From Nocardia terrae (GTDB lineage: Bacteria; Actinomycetota; Actinomycetes; Mycobacteriales; Mycobacteriaceae), in NCBI RefSeq assembly GCF_009760405.1, contig NZ_WRPP01000001.1, positions 744,001 to 808,000 of the forward strand: a stretch of DNA of 64,000 bases. Reading direction: 5' to 3'. The notes beneath the pieces are model-generated. The model was not told the DNA's origin and searched no databases. It saw only the letters and a list, made by a program, of their open reading frames with translations. Below, one piece after another: positions 1 through 7,912 of the stretch. The position numbers were made by a program, and so were the translations under genes. Position 1 is the first letter of the stretch, and every line of letters begins with the position of its first letter.

Positions 1-1182
1 CTGGGTGAGCGCGTCGGGGCCGACGAGATCGAGCTGCCGATCAAGCCGGACGGCTCGGTCGACATCCTCGAACTGCGGAAGATGCTGGCGGAGTTGCTGA
101 TCCAGGATCCGTCGGGGGAGCAGGCGCAGCAACTACAGGCGCTGGCGGCGCAGATGGTCGAGCAGATGGGCCAGTACCAGGCCGCGGGCGGCCCGTCCTT
201 CTCGGCCTACCAGACGTTGAAGGACCTCCAGCCCGAACTGCTGGTCAGCAAGATCCTCGCGGGCTTGGCCCAGGGCATGGACAACTCCGACTTCGATCCG
301 GCCGGATTCGACGCCGAGGTCGCCCGCCGCACCGCGCGCCAGCGCATCAAGGACTTCCGCGGCACCGTCGAGGCCGAGACCCGCCGCCGCGTCGCCGAAC
401 GCATCGGCCGCGACCGCGTCGCCACCTACGGTGTCGCCCGTCAGGCCGAGGACGCCGACTTCCTGCGCATCTCCCAGGCCGAACTCGACGAACTGCGCCG
501 CAGCAGCCAGCGCCTGGCCCGCGTGCTGGCCTCCCGCCTGGCCGCGCGCCGCCGCCGCGCCCGCCGCGGCGAGATCGACCTGCGCAAGACCATGCGCAAA
601 TCCATGTCCACCGGCGGTGTCCCCGTCAACCTGGTCACCCGCAAGCCCCGCCCCGGCCGCCCCGATCTCGTTCTCCTGTGCGACATCTCGGGCTCGGTGG
701 CGGGTTTCTCCAGCTTCACCATGCTGCTGGTCAACGCCCTGCGCGAACAGTTCTCCCGCGTCCGCATCTTCGCCTTCGTCGACCAGACCGACGAGGTCAC
801 CCAGCTCTTCGACTCCGCGACCCCCCTGGACCAACTGACCCGCCGCATCTTCACCGAATCCAAGGTCGTCGGCATCGAAGGCCACTCCGACTACGGCTCG
901 GCCCTGGACGGCTTGGCCGACAACTTCCCCGACGCCATCACCAGCCGCACCTCCCTGCTCATCCTCGGCGACGCCCGCACCAACTACCGCGACCCCGCCC
1001 TGGAAACCCTGCGCCGGTTGGTCGCCACCGCCAAGCACGCCTACTGGCTCAACCCCGAAGCCGAAAAAATGTGGGGCACCGGCGATTCCGCCGCCAACAA
1101 GTACGCCGACATCATCGAGATGCACGAATGCCGCTCGGCCCGTCAGCTCACCGCCGTGGTGGCCCGCCTGCTTCCCGTCTAG
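1..1182 (+). CDS. VWA domain-containing protein, CoxE-like (5' partial)
   Basis: The frame is open from base 1, so the start lies upstream of the window; 393 residues are visible. The C-terminal half is a von Willebrand factor A domain of the CoxE type. The metal-ion-dependent adhesion motif DISGSV follows a hydrophobic strand (PDLVLLCDISGSV), and a later Asp lies in ILGDARTNY. The N-terminal half is Gln/Arg-rich and helical, with an Arg-rich stretch just before the VWA domain. Proteins of this family normally act with a MoxR-type AAA+ ATPase encoded just upstream, which here would fall outside the window. The exact substrate is unknown. Confidence 0.85.
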   Translation: MGERVGADEIELPIKPDGSVDILELRKMLAELLIQDPSGEQAQQLQALAAQMVEQMGQYQAAGGPSFSAYQTLKDLQPELLVSKILAGLAQGMDNSDFDPAGFDAEVARRTARQRIKDFRGTVEAETRRRVAERIGRDRVATYGVARQAEDADFLRISQAELDELRRSSQRLARVLASRLAARRRRARRGEIDLRKTMRKSMSTGGVPVNLVTRKPRPGRPDLVLLCDISGSVAGFSSFTMLLVNALREQFSRVRIFAFVDQTDEVTQLFDSATPLDQLTRRIFTESKVVGIEGHSDYGSALDGLADNFPDAITSRTSLLILGDARTNYRDPALETLRRLVATAKHAYWLNPEAEKMWGTGDSAANKYADIIEMHECRSARQLTAVVARLLPV

Positions 1183-1231
1183 GAGACCCCATGGAGGCGC
1201 CCGCCCGCCGCGCGTCGAAATCCGAGCGCCC

Positions 1232-2122
1232 GTGAGCAACATCTGGACCGCTTTCCTGCGCATCTACGCGGCACCCGGTCGACGAATCGACCACGGTGAG
1301 GCGGAATCGCTCGCAGCCACCTTCAGCGCGAACGATGGGGACGAGTGGCGAAACCACGACGGATCGTATTGGGTGCCGGTCCATTTCCGGGTGGCGGAGG
1401 ACGGGAGATACGCCGACATCCAATACGGCGATGGCAAAGGTCTCGGCTTGGAACACTTCCTCCAGGACTGCTACGACGGCTCGCGCTACAGCGCGCTGTG
1501 GGGACGCCACTACGACGATGGCAGCGATGAGGACCTCATCTACCGGCGGGACATCGACGACGAACGCCGCTTCTGCCGCTACGGATTCGACGAGGTCCGC
1601 GTTACGACAACGAACGGCGACCGTCCGCCCGCCGGTCCTCCCGGCCATTGGCGGCAGATCGGAGACTCCACCTGGGCAGTCGCGATCACCGGCAGCTATC
1701 GCGCGGGAAATGACCGCTCGGACATGGAAATCGGCCCGTGCGTGACCATGTCCGCCGCGCCGTCGCCGCCCGGCCCGTCGGATCTGATCACACCGACCAC
1801 GCCGTGCTTTCACGGCAATCGGCCGACCGCAGTCGAGCCCGGATGGCTACGACCACTGATCGACGGCCATTCGAAGGTGACGGGTCTCGAATGCCATTGG
1901 CGCGGACGTATCGTCCACCGGGCGACCCACGAGGACACCGAAGGGGCCGGAATCGAGTGGTGCCACCGCAACGCCGACGATTGGGACAACCTACTGGACC
2001 CCGCCTTCCTCGAATTCACCGAGAACACCGCGCTCGAACTCGGCGACGACGTCTACCTCCGCGACCGGCAGGACTGGGCGAATTCGAACCGGTCCCGGCG
2101 ATATGGTTGGCCGACCACGTGA
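1232..2122 (+). CDS. hypothetical protein, 296 aa, unrecognised
   Basis: The frame starts at GTG 1232, 50 bases after the VWA gene, and runs on the same strand. I do not recognise a family. The protein is acidic and rich in Trp, Asp and Arg (repeated W-R-N, DDWDN and YDDG segments), has no signal peptide or membrane segment, and looks cytosolic. Codon use is somewhat less extreme in third-position GC than the neighbouring genes, which would fit recent acquisition. It ends directly against the 3' end of the convergent YjbQ gene, with one base between them. Confidence 0.6.
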   Translation: MSNIWTAFLRIYAAPGRRIDHGEAESLAATFSANDGDEWRNHDGSYWVPVHFRVAEDGRYADIQYGDGKGLGLEHFLQDCYDGSRYSALWGRHYDDGSDEDLIYRRDIDDERRFCRYGFDEVRVTTTNGDRPPAGPPGHWRQIGDSTWAVAITGSYRAGNDRSDMEIGPCVTMSAAPSPPGPSDLITPTTPCFHGNRPTAVEPGWLRPLIDGHSKVTGLECHWRGRIVHRATHEDTEGAGIEWCHRNADDWDNLLDPAFLEFTENTALELGDDVYLRDRQDWANSNRSRRYGWPTT

Positions 2123-2123
2123 C

Positions 2124-2546
2124 TCACCCGGCGAGGAACGACAGGCGCACCTGGCGGACCGGGTTGTCGACATTGAGATCGACCATCGCGACCGATTGCC
2201 AAGTGCCCAATGCCATTTCGCCTCGCAGCACCGGGATGCTCGCGTAGGGCGCGATCAGTGCGGGCATCACGTGGGAGCGCCCGTGCCCGCGTGAACCGTG
2301 CGCGTGCCGCCAGCGATCGTCGGCGGGGAGCAGGTCGCGCAGCGCGGCGAGCAGGTCGTCGTCGCTGCCCGCGCCGAGTTCGATCAGTGCGATGCCTGCC
2401 GTGGCGTGCGGTACGAACACGTGCAGCAGGCCGTCGCCGCCCCTGGCCGTCTCGCGCAGGAAGTCGGCACACTGCGGTGTGAGGTCGTGAACGACTTCGC
2501 TGCGACCCGTCTTGACATCGATCAGCCTGCTCTCCATGCCCACCAT
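2124..2546 (-). CDS. YjbQ family protein (UPF0047; secondary thiamine-phosphate synthase-like)
   Basis: About 140 residues matching the UPF0047/YjbQ fold. Family hallmarks are visible in order: the FVPHATAGI segment with its conserved His, an acidic region (LLPADDRWRH), then HVMPALI and the C-terminal GTWQSVAMVDLNV. Some family members have weak thiamine-phosphate synthase activity in vitro; the physiological role is unsettled. The frame is open further upstream to 2651, but homology begins at the segment SRLIDVKTG. ATG 2546, GTG 2543 and ATG 2537 are all possible starts. A GGAGG just upstream is best spaced (6 nt) for GTG 2543. Confidence 0.8.
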   Translation of the reverse strand: MVGMESRLIDVKTGRSEVVHDLTPQCADFLRETARGGDGLLHVFVPHATAGIALIELGAGSDDDLLAALRDLLPADDRWRHAHGSRGHGRSHVMPALIAPYASIPVLRGEMALGTWQSVAMVDLNVDNPVRQVRLSFLAG

Positions 2547-2684
2547 CGTCCTCCGGCCCGCCGCTATGGGATGTGCTGGGTGGTATCGCCGGGGCTCGAT
2601 GCGCCAGCGGTGGCCGGGCAGCGTGGCGGAACCGCAGAACGTCTGTGGCACAGGATCATTTTGTCCGCTCCGGGCCGTGCCTGT

Positions 2685-2816
2685 TCACCGCGTGCCCGAG
2701 CCCTCGGGCAAGGCCGCCGTCCCGGTGAGTTGCTCGAAGACCGTCCACAGACCGCGACGGACCGCCGGGTCGGTGGGCAGCGGGTCGATGCGGGTGGGTG
2801 CTCCGGAGGCGCGCAG
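2685..2816 (-). pseudogene. C-terminal remnant of a short-chain dehydrogenase/reductase
   Basis: The last ~43 codons of a minus-strand frame ending at TGA 2685 read like the C terminus of an SDR of the retinol-dehydrogenase-like type: the segment PAVRRGLWTVFEQLTG matches the usual pattern xxxxxLWxxSExLTG. Nothing upstream of 2816 on this strand continues the fold; the Rossmann motif and YxxxK are absent. The remnant ends next to the 5'-truncated TetR remnant on the other strand. I read this as the surviving 3' end of a gene whose 5' part was deleted. The family assignment rests on one short motif. Confidence 0.45.
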
Positions 2817-2829
2817 CGGTGGGTCGTCC

Positions 2830-3231
2830 GTCGAGCGCGAAATGGTCGCCGCCGGACGCGAACTCACCGGCTGTGCCGACACCCTCGCGGCGGAACAGGA
2901 TTCGGGCACGGCCTTCCTCACGTTGTTCGCCGAGCTCGTGGGCGCGGGCGCGACCCATCGCGGGCCGGCCGAGGCGCTGGCCGGGGCCGGATTCGATATC
3001 GACGCCGCCGCGGTGGCCGCCCGGTGCGATGTTTCGGGACGACTGCGCGAGCTGCTCGCCGCGGCGCAGCGGGCCGGAGCGATCCGCTCCGAGATCACAT
3101 ACGCCGATGTGAAAGCGCTCATGTCGGGCTGCCTGGCCTACCCGGGCGAGGATTCACGGCGCGTCATCGACGGCGTGTGCCGCGGCCTGCCACCGACCGA
3201 CCGCCCCGCCGGTGCGCGGACGATCCAATAG
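2830..3231 (+). pseudogene. C-terminal ligand-binding part of a TetR-family regulator (5' truncated)
   Basis: From about codon 2830 the frame matches the C-terminal helical domain of TetR regulators: AFLTLFAELV, then LAGAGFDIDAAAVAARCDV, LRELLAAAQRAGAIR and a terminal GVCRGLPP. The N-terminal helix-turn-helix is missing. The open frame upstream (to 2512) has no TetR sequence and overlaps the YjbQ start and the SDR remnant. An ORF from ATG 2842 could be translated (129 aa) but would lack DNA-binding ability. It lies just before the nadD promoter and is probably non-functional. Confidence 0.6.
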
Positions 3232-3238
3232 CCGCCGG

Positions 3239-3244
3239 TAAGCT
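3239..3244 (+). promoter_or_regulatory. -10 hexamer TAAGCT for nadD (leaderless)
   Basis: TAAGCT fits TANNNT and ends 8 bases before GTG 3253, the spacing of a leaderless actinobacterial transcript. This favours GTG 3253 over TTG 3244 or ATG 3259 as the nadD start. Confidence 0.55.
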
Positions 3245-3252
3245 TGCGTTTC

Positions 3253-3885
3253 GTGCATATGAACGGTCGCCGCAAGCTGGGCGTGATGGGCGGCACCTTC
3301 GACCCCATCCACCATGGGCACCTGGTCGCGGCCAGTGAGGTCGCGAACCGGTTCGATCTGGACGAAGTGATCTTCGTACCGACCGGTCAGCCCTGGCAGA
3401 AGGGTGATCGCGCGGTCAGCGCGGCCGAGGACCGGTATCTGATGACGGTCATCGCCACCGCCTCCAATCCGCGGTTCACGGTGAGCCGGGTGGACGTGGA
3501 TCGCGGCAAGGAGACCTACACCGTCGACACCCTGCGCGACCTGGCCGAGCAGCACCCCGACGCGGATCTGTACTTCATCACCGGAGCGGACGCGCTGGCC
3601 AGCATCCTCACGTGGCAGGATTGGTCGGAACTGTTCGAGCTGGCGAAATTCGTCGGCGTGACCCGTCCGGGGTACGAATTGAATATCGACCATCTGGCCG
3701 ATTTCCTCCGCGACTATCCGGAGGGCACGGTCACGATGGTGGAAATCCCGGCCTTGGCCATCTCGTCGAGCGAATGCCGGCGACGGGCGGGGGAGGGCCG
3801 GCCGGTCTGGTACCTCGTCCCGGACGGGGTCGTCCAATACATATCGAAACGGCACCTGTACGTGCCGCAAGACAGTGCATCGTAA
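3253..3885 (+). CDS. nadD: nicotinate-nucleotide adenylyltransferase
   Basis: NadD transfers AMP from ATP to nicotinic acid mononucleotide, giving deamido-NAD in the cytosolic NAD pathway; nadE, which completes the pathway, is in this window at 50.0 kb. The nucleotidyltransferase signature [11 protein letters not shown] is at about residues 13-23. The second ATP-binding motif ISSSECR is at about 171-177. At 210 aa it has normal length. GTG 3253 is chosen from the -10 spacing; ATG 3259 is the alternative. It is the first gene of a tight plus-strand operon with rsfS, gpgP, octT and degV. Confidence 0.95.
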   Translation: MHMNGRRKLGVMGGTFDPIHHGHLVAASEVANRFDLDEVIFVPTGQPWQKGDRAVSAAEDRYLMTVIATASNPRFTVSRVDVDRGKETYTVDTLRDLAEQHPDADLYFITGADALASILTWQDWSELFELAKFVGVTRPGYELNIDHLADFLRDYPEGTVTMVEIPALAISSSECRRRAGEGRPVWYLVPDGVVQYISKRHLYVPQDSAS

Positions 3886-3911
3886 GAGAGTGCGCAGGAA
3901 GAGGTAGCAGG

Positions 3912-4325
3912 GTGGCAGCATCGGCAGAAGCGGTCAAGATGGCGACGGTGGCCGCATTGGCCGCCGACGAGAAACTGGCCGCCGACGTGGTCGTGCTCGA
4001 TGTCTCCGAGCAGCTGGTGATCACCGACTGCTTCGTCATCGCGTCCGCGCCCAACGAGCGCCAGGTCAACGCGATCGTCGACAATATCGAGGACAAGCTG
4101 CGCGACGCCGGATACAAGCCGGTGCGCCGCGAGGGCACCCGCGAGGGCCGCTGGGCACTGCTCGACTACGTCGAGATCGTGGTCCACGTCCAGCACGAGG
4201 ACGAGCGCGACTTCTACGGCCTCGAGCGCCTGTGGAAGGACTGCCCGCAGGTGCCGATCGAGGGCCTGGGCGATCCGCGGACAGCGCAGGACAACGCAGG
4301 GGAAGACAAGGGCGGGGACGAGTAG
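3912..4325 (+). CDS. rsfS: ribosome silencing factor RsfS (Iojap family)
   Basis: RsfS binds ribosomal protein uL14 on the free 50S subunit and blocks joining with 30S when nutrients are short. The 137-residue protein shows the Iojap-family core: KLAADVVVLDVSEQLVITD, then FVIASAPNERQVNAI and the conserved WALLDYVEIVVHV. GTG 3912 lies 26 bases after nadD and is preceded by an AGAGGTAGCAGG-like purine stretch. The stop codon TAG 4323-4325 overlaps the first base of the gpgP start, so the two are probably translationally coupled. The acidic tail DNAGEDKGGDE is typical of actinobacterial members. Confidence 0.95.
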   Translation: MAASAEAVKMATVAALAADEKLAADVVVLDVSEQLVITDCFVIASAPNERQVNAIVDNIEDKLRDAGYKPVRREGTREGRWALLDYVEIVVHVQHEDERDFYGLERLWKDCPQVPIEGLGDPRTAQDNAGEDKGGDE

Positions 4326-4984
4326 TGAGCAAGATGGCCGGCGTCCGCCGGTTGATTCTGCTGCGGCACGGGCAAACCGAATGGAATGCCACCGACCGCA
4401 TGCAGGGCCAGATCGACACCGAACTCAGCGAGGTCGGCCGCCGCCAGGCCAAGGACTGCGCGCCAGAGATGGCGTGCAACGATCTGATCCACATCGTTTC
4501 CTCCGATCTCAGGCGCGCCCATGACACCGCGCTCGCCGTGGCCGAGTGCGCGGGGATGCCGGTGGTCACCGACACCCGGCTGCGCGAGACCAATCTCGGC
4601 GACTGGGAGGGCATGGACCACCGTGAGGTGGACGCGCTCTACCCGGGTGCCCGCAAGGCGTGGCGGCTGGACCCGACCTTCACTCCGCCCAGCGGCGAAT
4701 CCAAGCTCGAGGTCGGCGCGCGGGCGCTGCCCGTCGTGACGGAACTGCTCGCCGAGCGGGCGGACTGGCCCGGCCGTACCATCATCCTGGTTGCGCACGG
4801 CGGGCTGATCGCGGCGCTGACTGCGGCCCTGCTCGAGCTGCCCGAATCGAACTGGCCGGCCCTGGGCGGGCTGGCCAACACCAGCTGGGTGCAGCTGACC
4901 AGCCACGGTCCGAGCATCGAGCAGCCCGGCTGGCGGCTGGATGTGTGGAACGCGCTCGCGAAGGTAGCCCCTGATGTCCTCTGA
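4325..4984 (+). CDS. gpgP: glucosyl-3-phosphoglycerate phosphatase (histidine phosphatase family)
   Basis: The protein has the phosphoglycerate-mutase fold: LRHGQTEWN with the catalytic His at residue 15, the acid/phosphate-binding [10 protein letters not shown], and a second active-site His at about 158 in VAHGG. In mycobacteria the enzyme at this position dephosphorylates glucosyl-3-phosphoglycerate, a precursor step of methylglucose lipopolysaccharide. The function is taken from that synteny plus the downstream octT gene. Fold alone would only say broad-specificity phosphatase. The gene overlaps rsfS by one base and octT by 11 bases. Confidence 0.85.
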   Translation: MSKMAGVRRLILLRHGQTEWNATDRMQGQIDTELSEVGRRQAKDCAPEMACNDLIHIVSSDLRRAHDTALAVAECAGMPVVTDTRLRETNLGDWEGMDHREVDALYPGARKAWRLDPTFTPPSGESKLEVGARALPVVTELLAERADWPGRTIILVAHGGLIAALTAALLELPESNWPALGGLANTSWVQLTSHGPSIEQPGWRLDVWNALAKVAPDVL

Positions 4985-5768
4985 GGATTCGAACGACCGA
5001 GGCGCGCCGGACGCCGCCGCGGCCGACGACACCGCGTCGTCGCCGCGCAAGGTGCTGGTGGTGGTCGCGGACTCGCTGTCCTACTTCGGGCCCAAGGGCG
5101 GGCTGCCCGCCGACCATCCGCTGATCTGGCCCAATCTCGTTGCCGCCGAACTCGACTGGGACGTGGAGCTGGTGGCGCGCATCGGCTGGACCTGCCGCGA
5201 CGCCTACTGGGCGCTGATCGGTGATCCGCGCATCTGGGCGGCCGTGCCGCGCGCGGGCGCGGTGGTGTTCGCGACCGCCGGCATGGACTCGCTGCCCTCG
5301 CCGCTGCCGACCGCGCTGCGCGAGCTGATCCGCTACGTGCGACCGGCCGCAGTGCGCCGGCGGGTGCGCGATGCCTACACCTGGCTGCAGCCCAAGCTGT
5401 CCCCGCTGGGGTGGCCGGTGGCGCTGCCGCCCGCGGTGAGCGTGGACTACCTGGAGCAGTCGCGGAACTCGCTGGCGCAGTTGCGTCCCGAGCTGCCGTT
5501 CGTGGCGGTGCTGCCGTCGGTGCACCAGTGCGAGGCGTACGCCAAGGTGCACAGCGGGCGCGAGCCGATGGTCGAGGCCGTGACGGCCTGGGCCGCGGAG
5601 CATTCGGTGCCGCTGGTGGATCTCGGGGAAGCCGTGCGCGACAACGTGTTCAACGGGCCCGCGAATCCGGACGGGATCCACTGGGGCTGGGAAGGCCACA
5701 GCGCGGTCGCGCGGGCCATGGTGAAGGTGTTGACCGAGGCGACGTCGGACAGGGCTCACACTGCATGA
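4974..5768 (+). CDS. octT: diglucosylglycerate octanoyltransferase (SGNH hydrolase fold)
   Basis: A 264-residue SGNH/GDSL-type protein. After a 25-residue disordered acidic N terminus comes [11 protein letters not shown], with the probable nucleophile Ser34. The C-terminal [10 protein letters not shown] supplies the Asp/His pair. The orthologue next to gpgP in mycobacteria transfers octanoate to diglucosylglycerate, the primer of methylglucose lipopolysaccharide. The start overlaps the end of gpgP and its stop overlaps the degV start (ATGA), so the operon is tightly coupled. The function is inferred from synteny and fold. Confidence 0.85.
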   Translation: MSSEDSNDRGAPDAAAADDTASSPRKVLVVVADSLSYFGPKGGLPADHPLIWPNLVAAELDWDVELVARIGWTCRDAYWALIGDPRIWAAVPRAGAVVFATAGMDSLPSPLPTALRELIRYVRPAAVRRRVRDAYTWLQPKLSPLGWPVALPPAVSVDYLEQSRNSLAQLRPELPFVAVLPSVHQCEAYAKVHSGREPMVEAVTAWAAEHSVPLVDLGEAVRDNVFNGPANPDGIHWGWEGHSAVARAMVKVLTEATSDRAHTA

Positions 5769-6607
5769 CCGTGGTGGTGGTGACCGATTCGTCGGCCAGT
5801 CTCCCGGCCGACCTCACGGCTGATCTCGAGGTATTGGCCGTGCCGCTGCACGTGCTGGTCGACGATCGCGAGATCCGGGAGGGGATCGACGAATGCGACA
5901 TCGACTACGGCTCCTCCCAGGTCACCACCTCGGCCGCCTCACCGGGTGACCTGCGGGCGGTCTACGAACGAGCCTACGAGCTCTCCGGCGGCGACGGTGT
6001 TGTCGCCGTGCACATTTCGCGCCAGCTGTCGGGCACCTGGGAGGCCGGGCGACAAGCCGTGCGCGACATGGACGCCTCCGACCGCATCAGGCTGGTCGAT
6101 TCGCTCAGCGCCGGGCTGGGGACCGGGCTGCCGGTGCTCGCCGCGGCCCGCCGGGCCAAGGCGGGCGAGCCGCTCGACGTCGTGTACGACTCCGCGGTGG
6201 CCGCGGCCAGCCGGGGACGCGCCTTCATCGTGGTCAACCGCACCGAACAGCTCCGCCGCGGCGGCCGATTGAGCAGCGCCGCGGCCTTTTTCGGCTCCGA
6301 ACTGGTCACCAAGCCCATCCTGCAGATCGTGGACGGACGCCTGGAACTGCGGGAGAAGGCCCGCACCCGCTCCAAAGCCTTCACCAAACTCGTCGCGGCA
6401 GCGGTGGACGCGGCCGGTGAGGACGGCGCGACCATCGCCGTCCAGCATCTCGCCGCCGAAGAGGCCGCCACCACCATCGCCGGGCAACTCCGCGACCTGA
6501 TCCCCGGCATCCGCGAGGTGATCATCGCCGAGTTCGGTCCCACGCTGGGCGTACACCTGGGCATGGGAGCGGTTGGCGCACTGGTGGTTCCGGGCGGCTG
6601 CGGCTAG
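5765..6607 (+). CDS. DegV family protein (fatty-acid-binding)
   Basis: A 280-residue DegV protein. It opens with [15 protein letters not shown], whose TDS motif and following Ser contact the carboxylate of a bound fatty acid. Later signatures are [14 protein letters not shown], the [10 protein letters not shown] segment and [17 protein letters not shown], all standard for the family. In Firmicutes such proteins (FakB) present fatty acids to the kinase FakA; in actinobacteria the partner is unclear. It is the last gene of the nadD operon, with ATG 5765 overlapping the octT stop. Confidence 0.92.
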   Translation: MTVVVVTDSSASLPADLTADLEVLAVPLHVLVDDREIREGIDECDIDYGSSQVTTSAASPGDLRAVYERAYELSGGDGVVAVHISRQLSGTWEAGRQAVRDMDASDRIRLVDSLSAGLGTGLPVLAAARRAKAGEPLDVVYDSAVAAASRGRAFIVVNRTEQLRRGGRLSSAAAFFGSELVTKPILQIVDGRLELREKARTRSKAFTKLVAAAVDAAGEDGATIAVQHLAAEEAATTIAGQLRDLIPGIREVIIAEFGPTLGVHLGMGAVGALVVPGGCG

Positions 6608-6725
6608 CGGGGCCATCTCCACACGCCGGCAGCCAGCGGAAACGCGCTTGTCCACAACATGAATCGCTATCCACAGCCGCGCTGAAAGCCCAGCTCGGCC
6701 CGTCGGCCACGACGCTCACCGCTTC

Positions 6726-6731
6726 TACCGT
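6726..6731 (+). promoter_or_regulatory. -10 hexamer TACCGT for comEA (leaderless)
   Basis: TACCGT fits TANNNT and leaves 7 bases before ATG 6739. It overlaps the alternative GTG at 6730, which argues that ATG 6739 is the true start. Confidence 0.5.
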
Positions 6732-6738
6732 GAGCCAC

Positions 6739-7722
6739 ATGCCACGACTCGACGAACGCAGCCCACTGCAACGTCTCACCGGCACCCACCCCGGCCGCTG
6801 GGACGAGGAATCCCTTGACCACCCCACCGGATCGGAGCGGCCACTCGTCGAGCCGGATGAGCGCATAGCCGCCACGCCCGCATGGCTTTCCGAGCCCTGC
6901 GGCAGCGTCTCGCTGTGGCACGAACGCCTCGTCCCGGAACGCTTCCGCGGCACCCGCTGGGATCCCGGCCCGCGCGGCGTCCTTGTGATCGCCGCCGTCG
7001 GCCTGCTCGCCATCCTGCTCGCCGGCTACATCTCCCTGCGCGAAAGGCCGGTGACCCAACCGGTCCCGCCCATCGCCTCACTCAGCGAGATCGCCCCGGC
7101 CGAACCGGACGGTTCGCCGGGCGACGGCGGCAGCGCGGCTCCCGTCGCCACCGCGCCGCCCGCACCGAGCGCCGCCGCGCAACCCGGCCGAAACCCGCTC
7201 GCTCCCACGGCAACCCCCGCGCCGGTCAGCGCGTCCGCCCCTGGCGAACTCGTGGTCAGCGTCATCGGCGTCGTAGAACACGGCGGTCTGCGCCGCTTCC
7301 CCCTCGGCGCCCGGGTCGCCGACGCCCTGCGCGCCGCCACCCCACGCCCCGAAGCCGACCTGTCCACCCTCAACCTCGCCCAGCCCCTCGCCGACGGCGA
7401 CCAGATCATCGTCGCCCGCGCCACGCCTCGCCCCACCACCCAACAGGTCGGCACCACAATCATGAATTCCGCCCACCCCCAACCCGATTCACCCCTCACC
7501 TCCGGCTCGCCCCGCCCCACCGGCCCGCCCCCGAAGATCAACCTCAACACCGCCACCGAGGCCGACCTCGACACCCTCCCCGGCATCGGCCCCACCACCG
7601 CCAAAGCCATCCTCACCTGGCGCTCCCGCCACGGCCGCTTCACCTCCATCGACCAACTCACCGAAATCCAGGGCATAGGCCACTCCCGCCTCAACCGCCT
7701 CCGCGACCGGGTGACGGTATGA
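6739..7722 (+). CDS. comEA: ComEA family DNA-binding competence protein
   Basis: A membrane-anchored double-stranded-DNA receptor for uptake. About 80 N-terminal cytosolic residues precede a transmembrane helix at ~82-102 (GVLVIAAVGLLAILLAGYI). A Pro/Ala-rich linker follows, then an SLBB domain (~165-225, beginning ELVVSVIGVVEHGGL) and a C-terminal double helix-hairpin-helix: KINLNTATEADLDTLPGIG, then LTEIQGIGHSRLNRLR. The HhH motifs are the DNA-binding part. It precedes comEC on the same strand. It is longer than Bacillus ComEA because of its N-terminal extension, as is usual in actinobacteria. Confidence 0.93.
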   Translation: MPRLDERSPLQRLTGTHPGRWDEESLDHPTGSERPLVEPDERIAATPAWLSEPCGSVSLWHERLVPERFRGTRWDPGPRGVLVIAAVGLLAILLAGYISLRERPVTQPVPPIASLSEIAPAEPDGSPGDGGSAAPVATAPPAPSAAAQPGRNPLAPTATPAPVSASAPGELVVSVIGVVEHGGLRRFPLGARVADALRAATPRPEADLSTLNLAQPLADGDQIIVARATPRPTTQQVGTTIMNSAHPQPDSPLTSGSPRPTGPPPKINLNTATEADLDTLPGIGPTTAKAILTWRSRHGRFTSIDQLTEIQGIGHSRLNRLRDRVTV

Positions 7723-7912
7723 CCACCGGGAAAGCCACATCGGCACAGCCGAATTCGTGTGGACGGGAGGTTCCTGAAGCGCTGGATCCCAGGCGGCGCG
7801 GGTGCGGTGCGGCGCGCGGCGAGAGGATTCGCCGAAGGCTGGTGGCGCGGTCGGTGACCGTGACCGCGTGTTGCTGGGGCGCAGGGTGCGATGGCGGACG
7901 TGGGTGGTCGCG

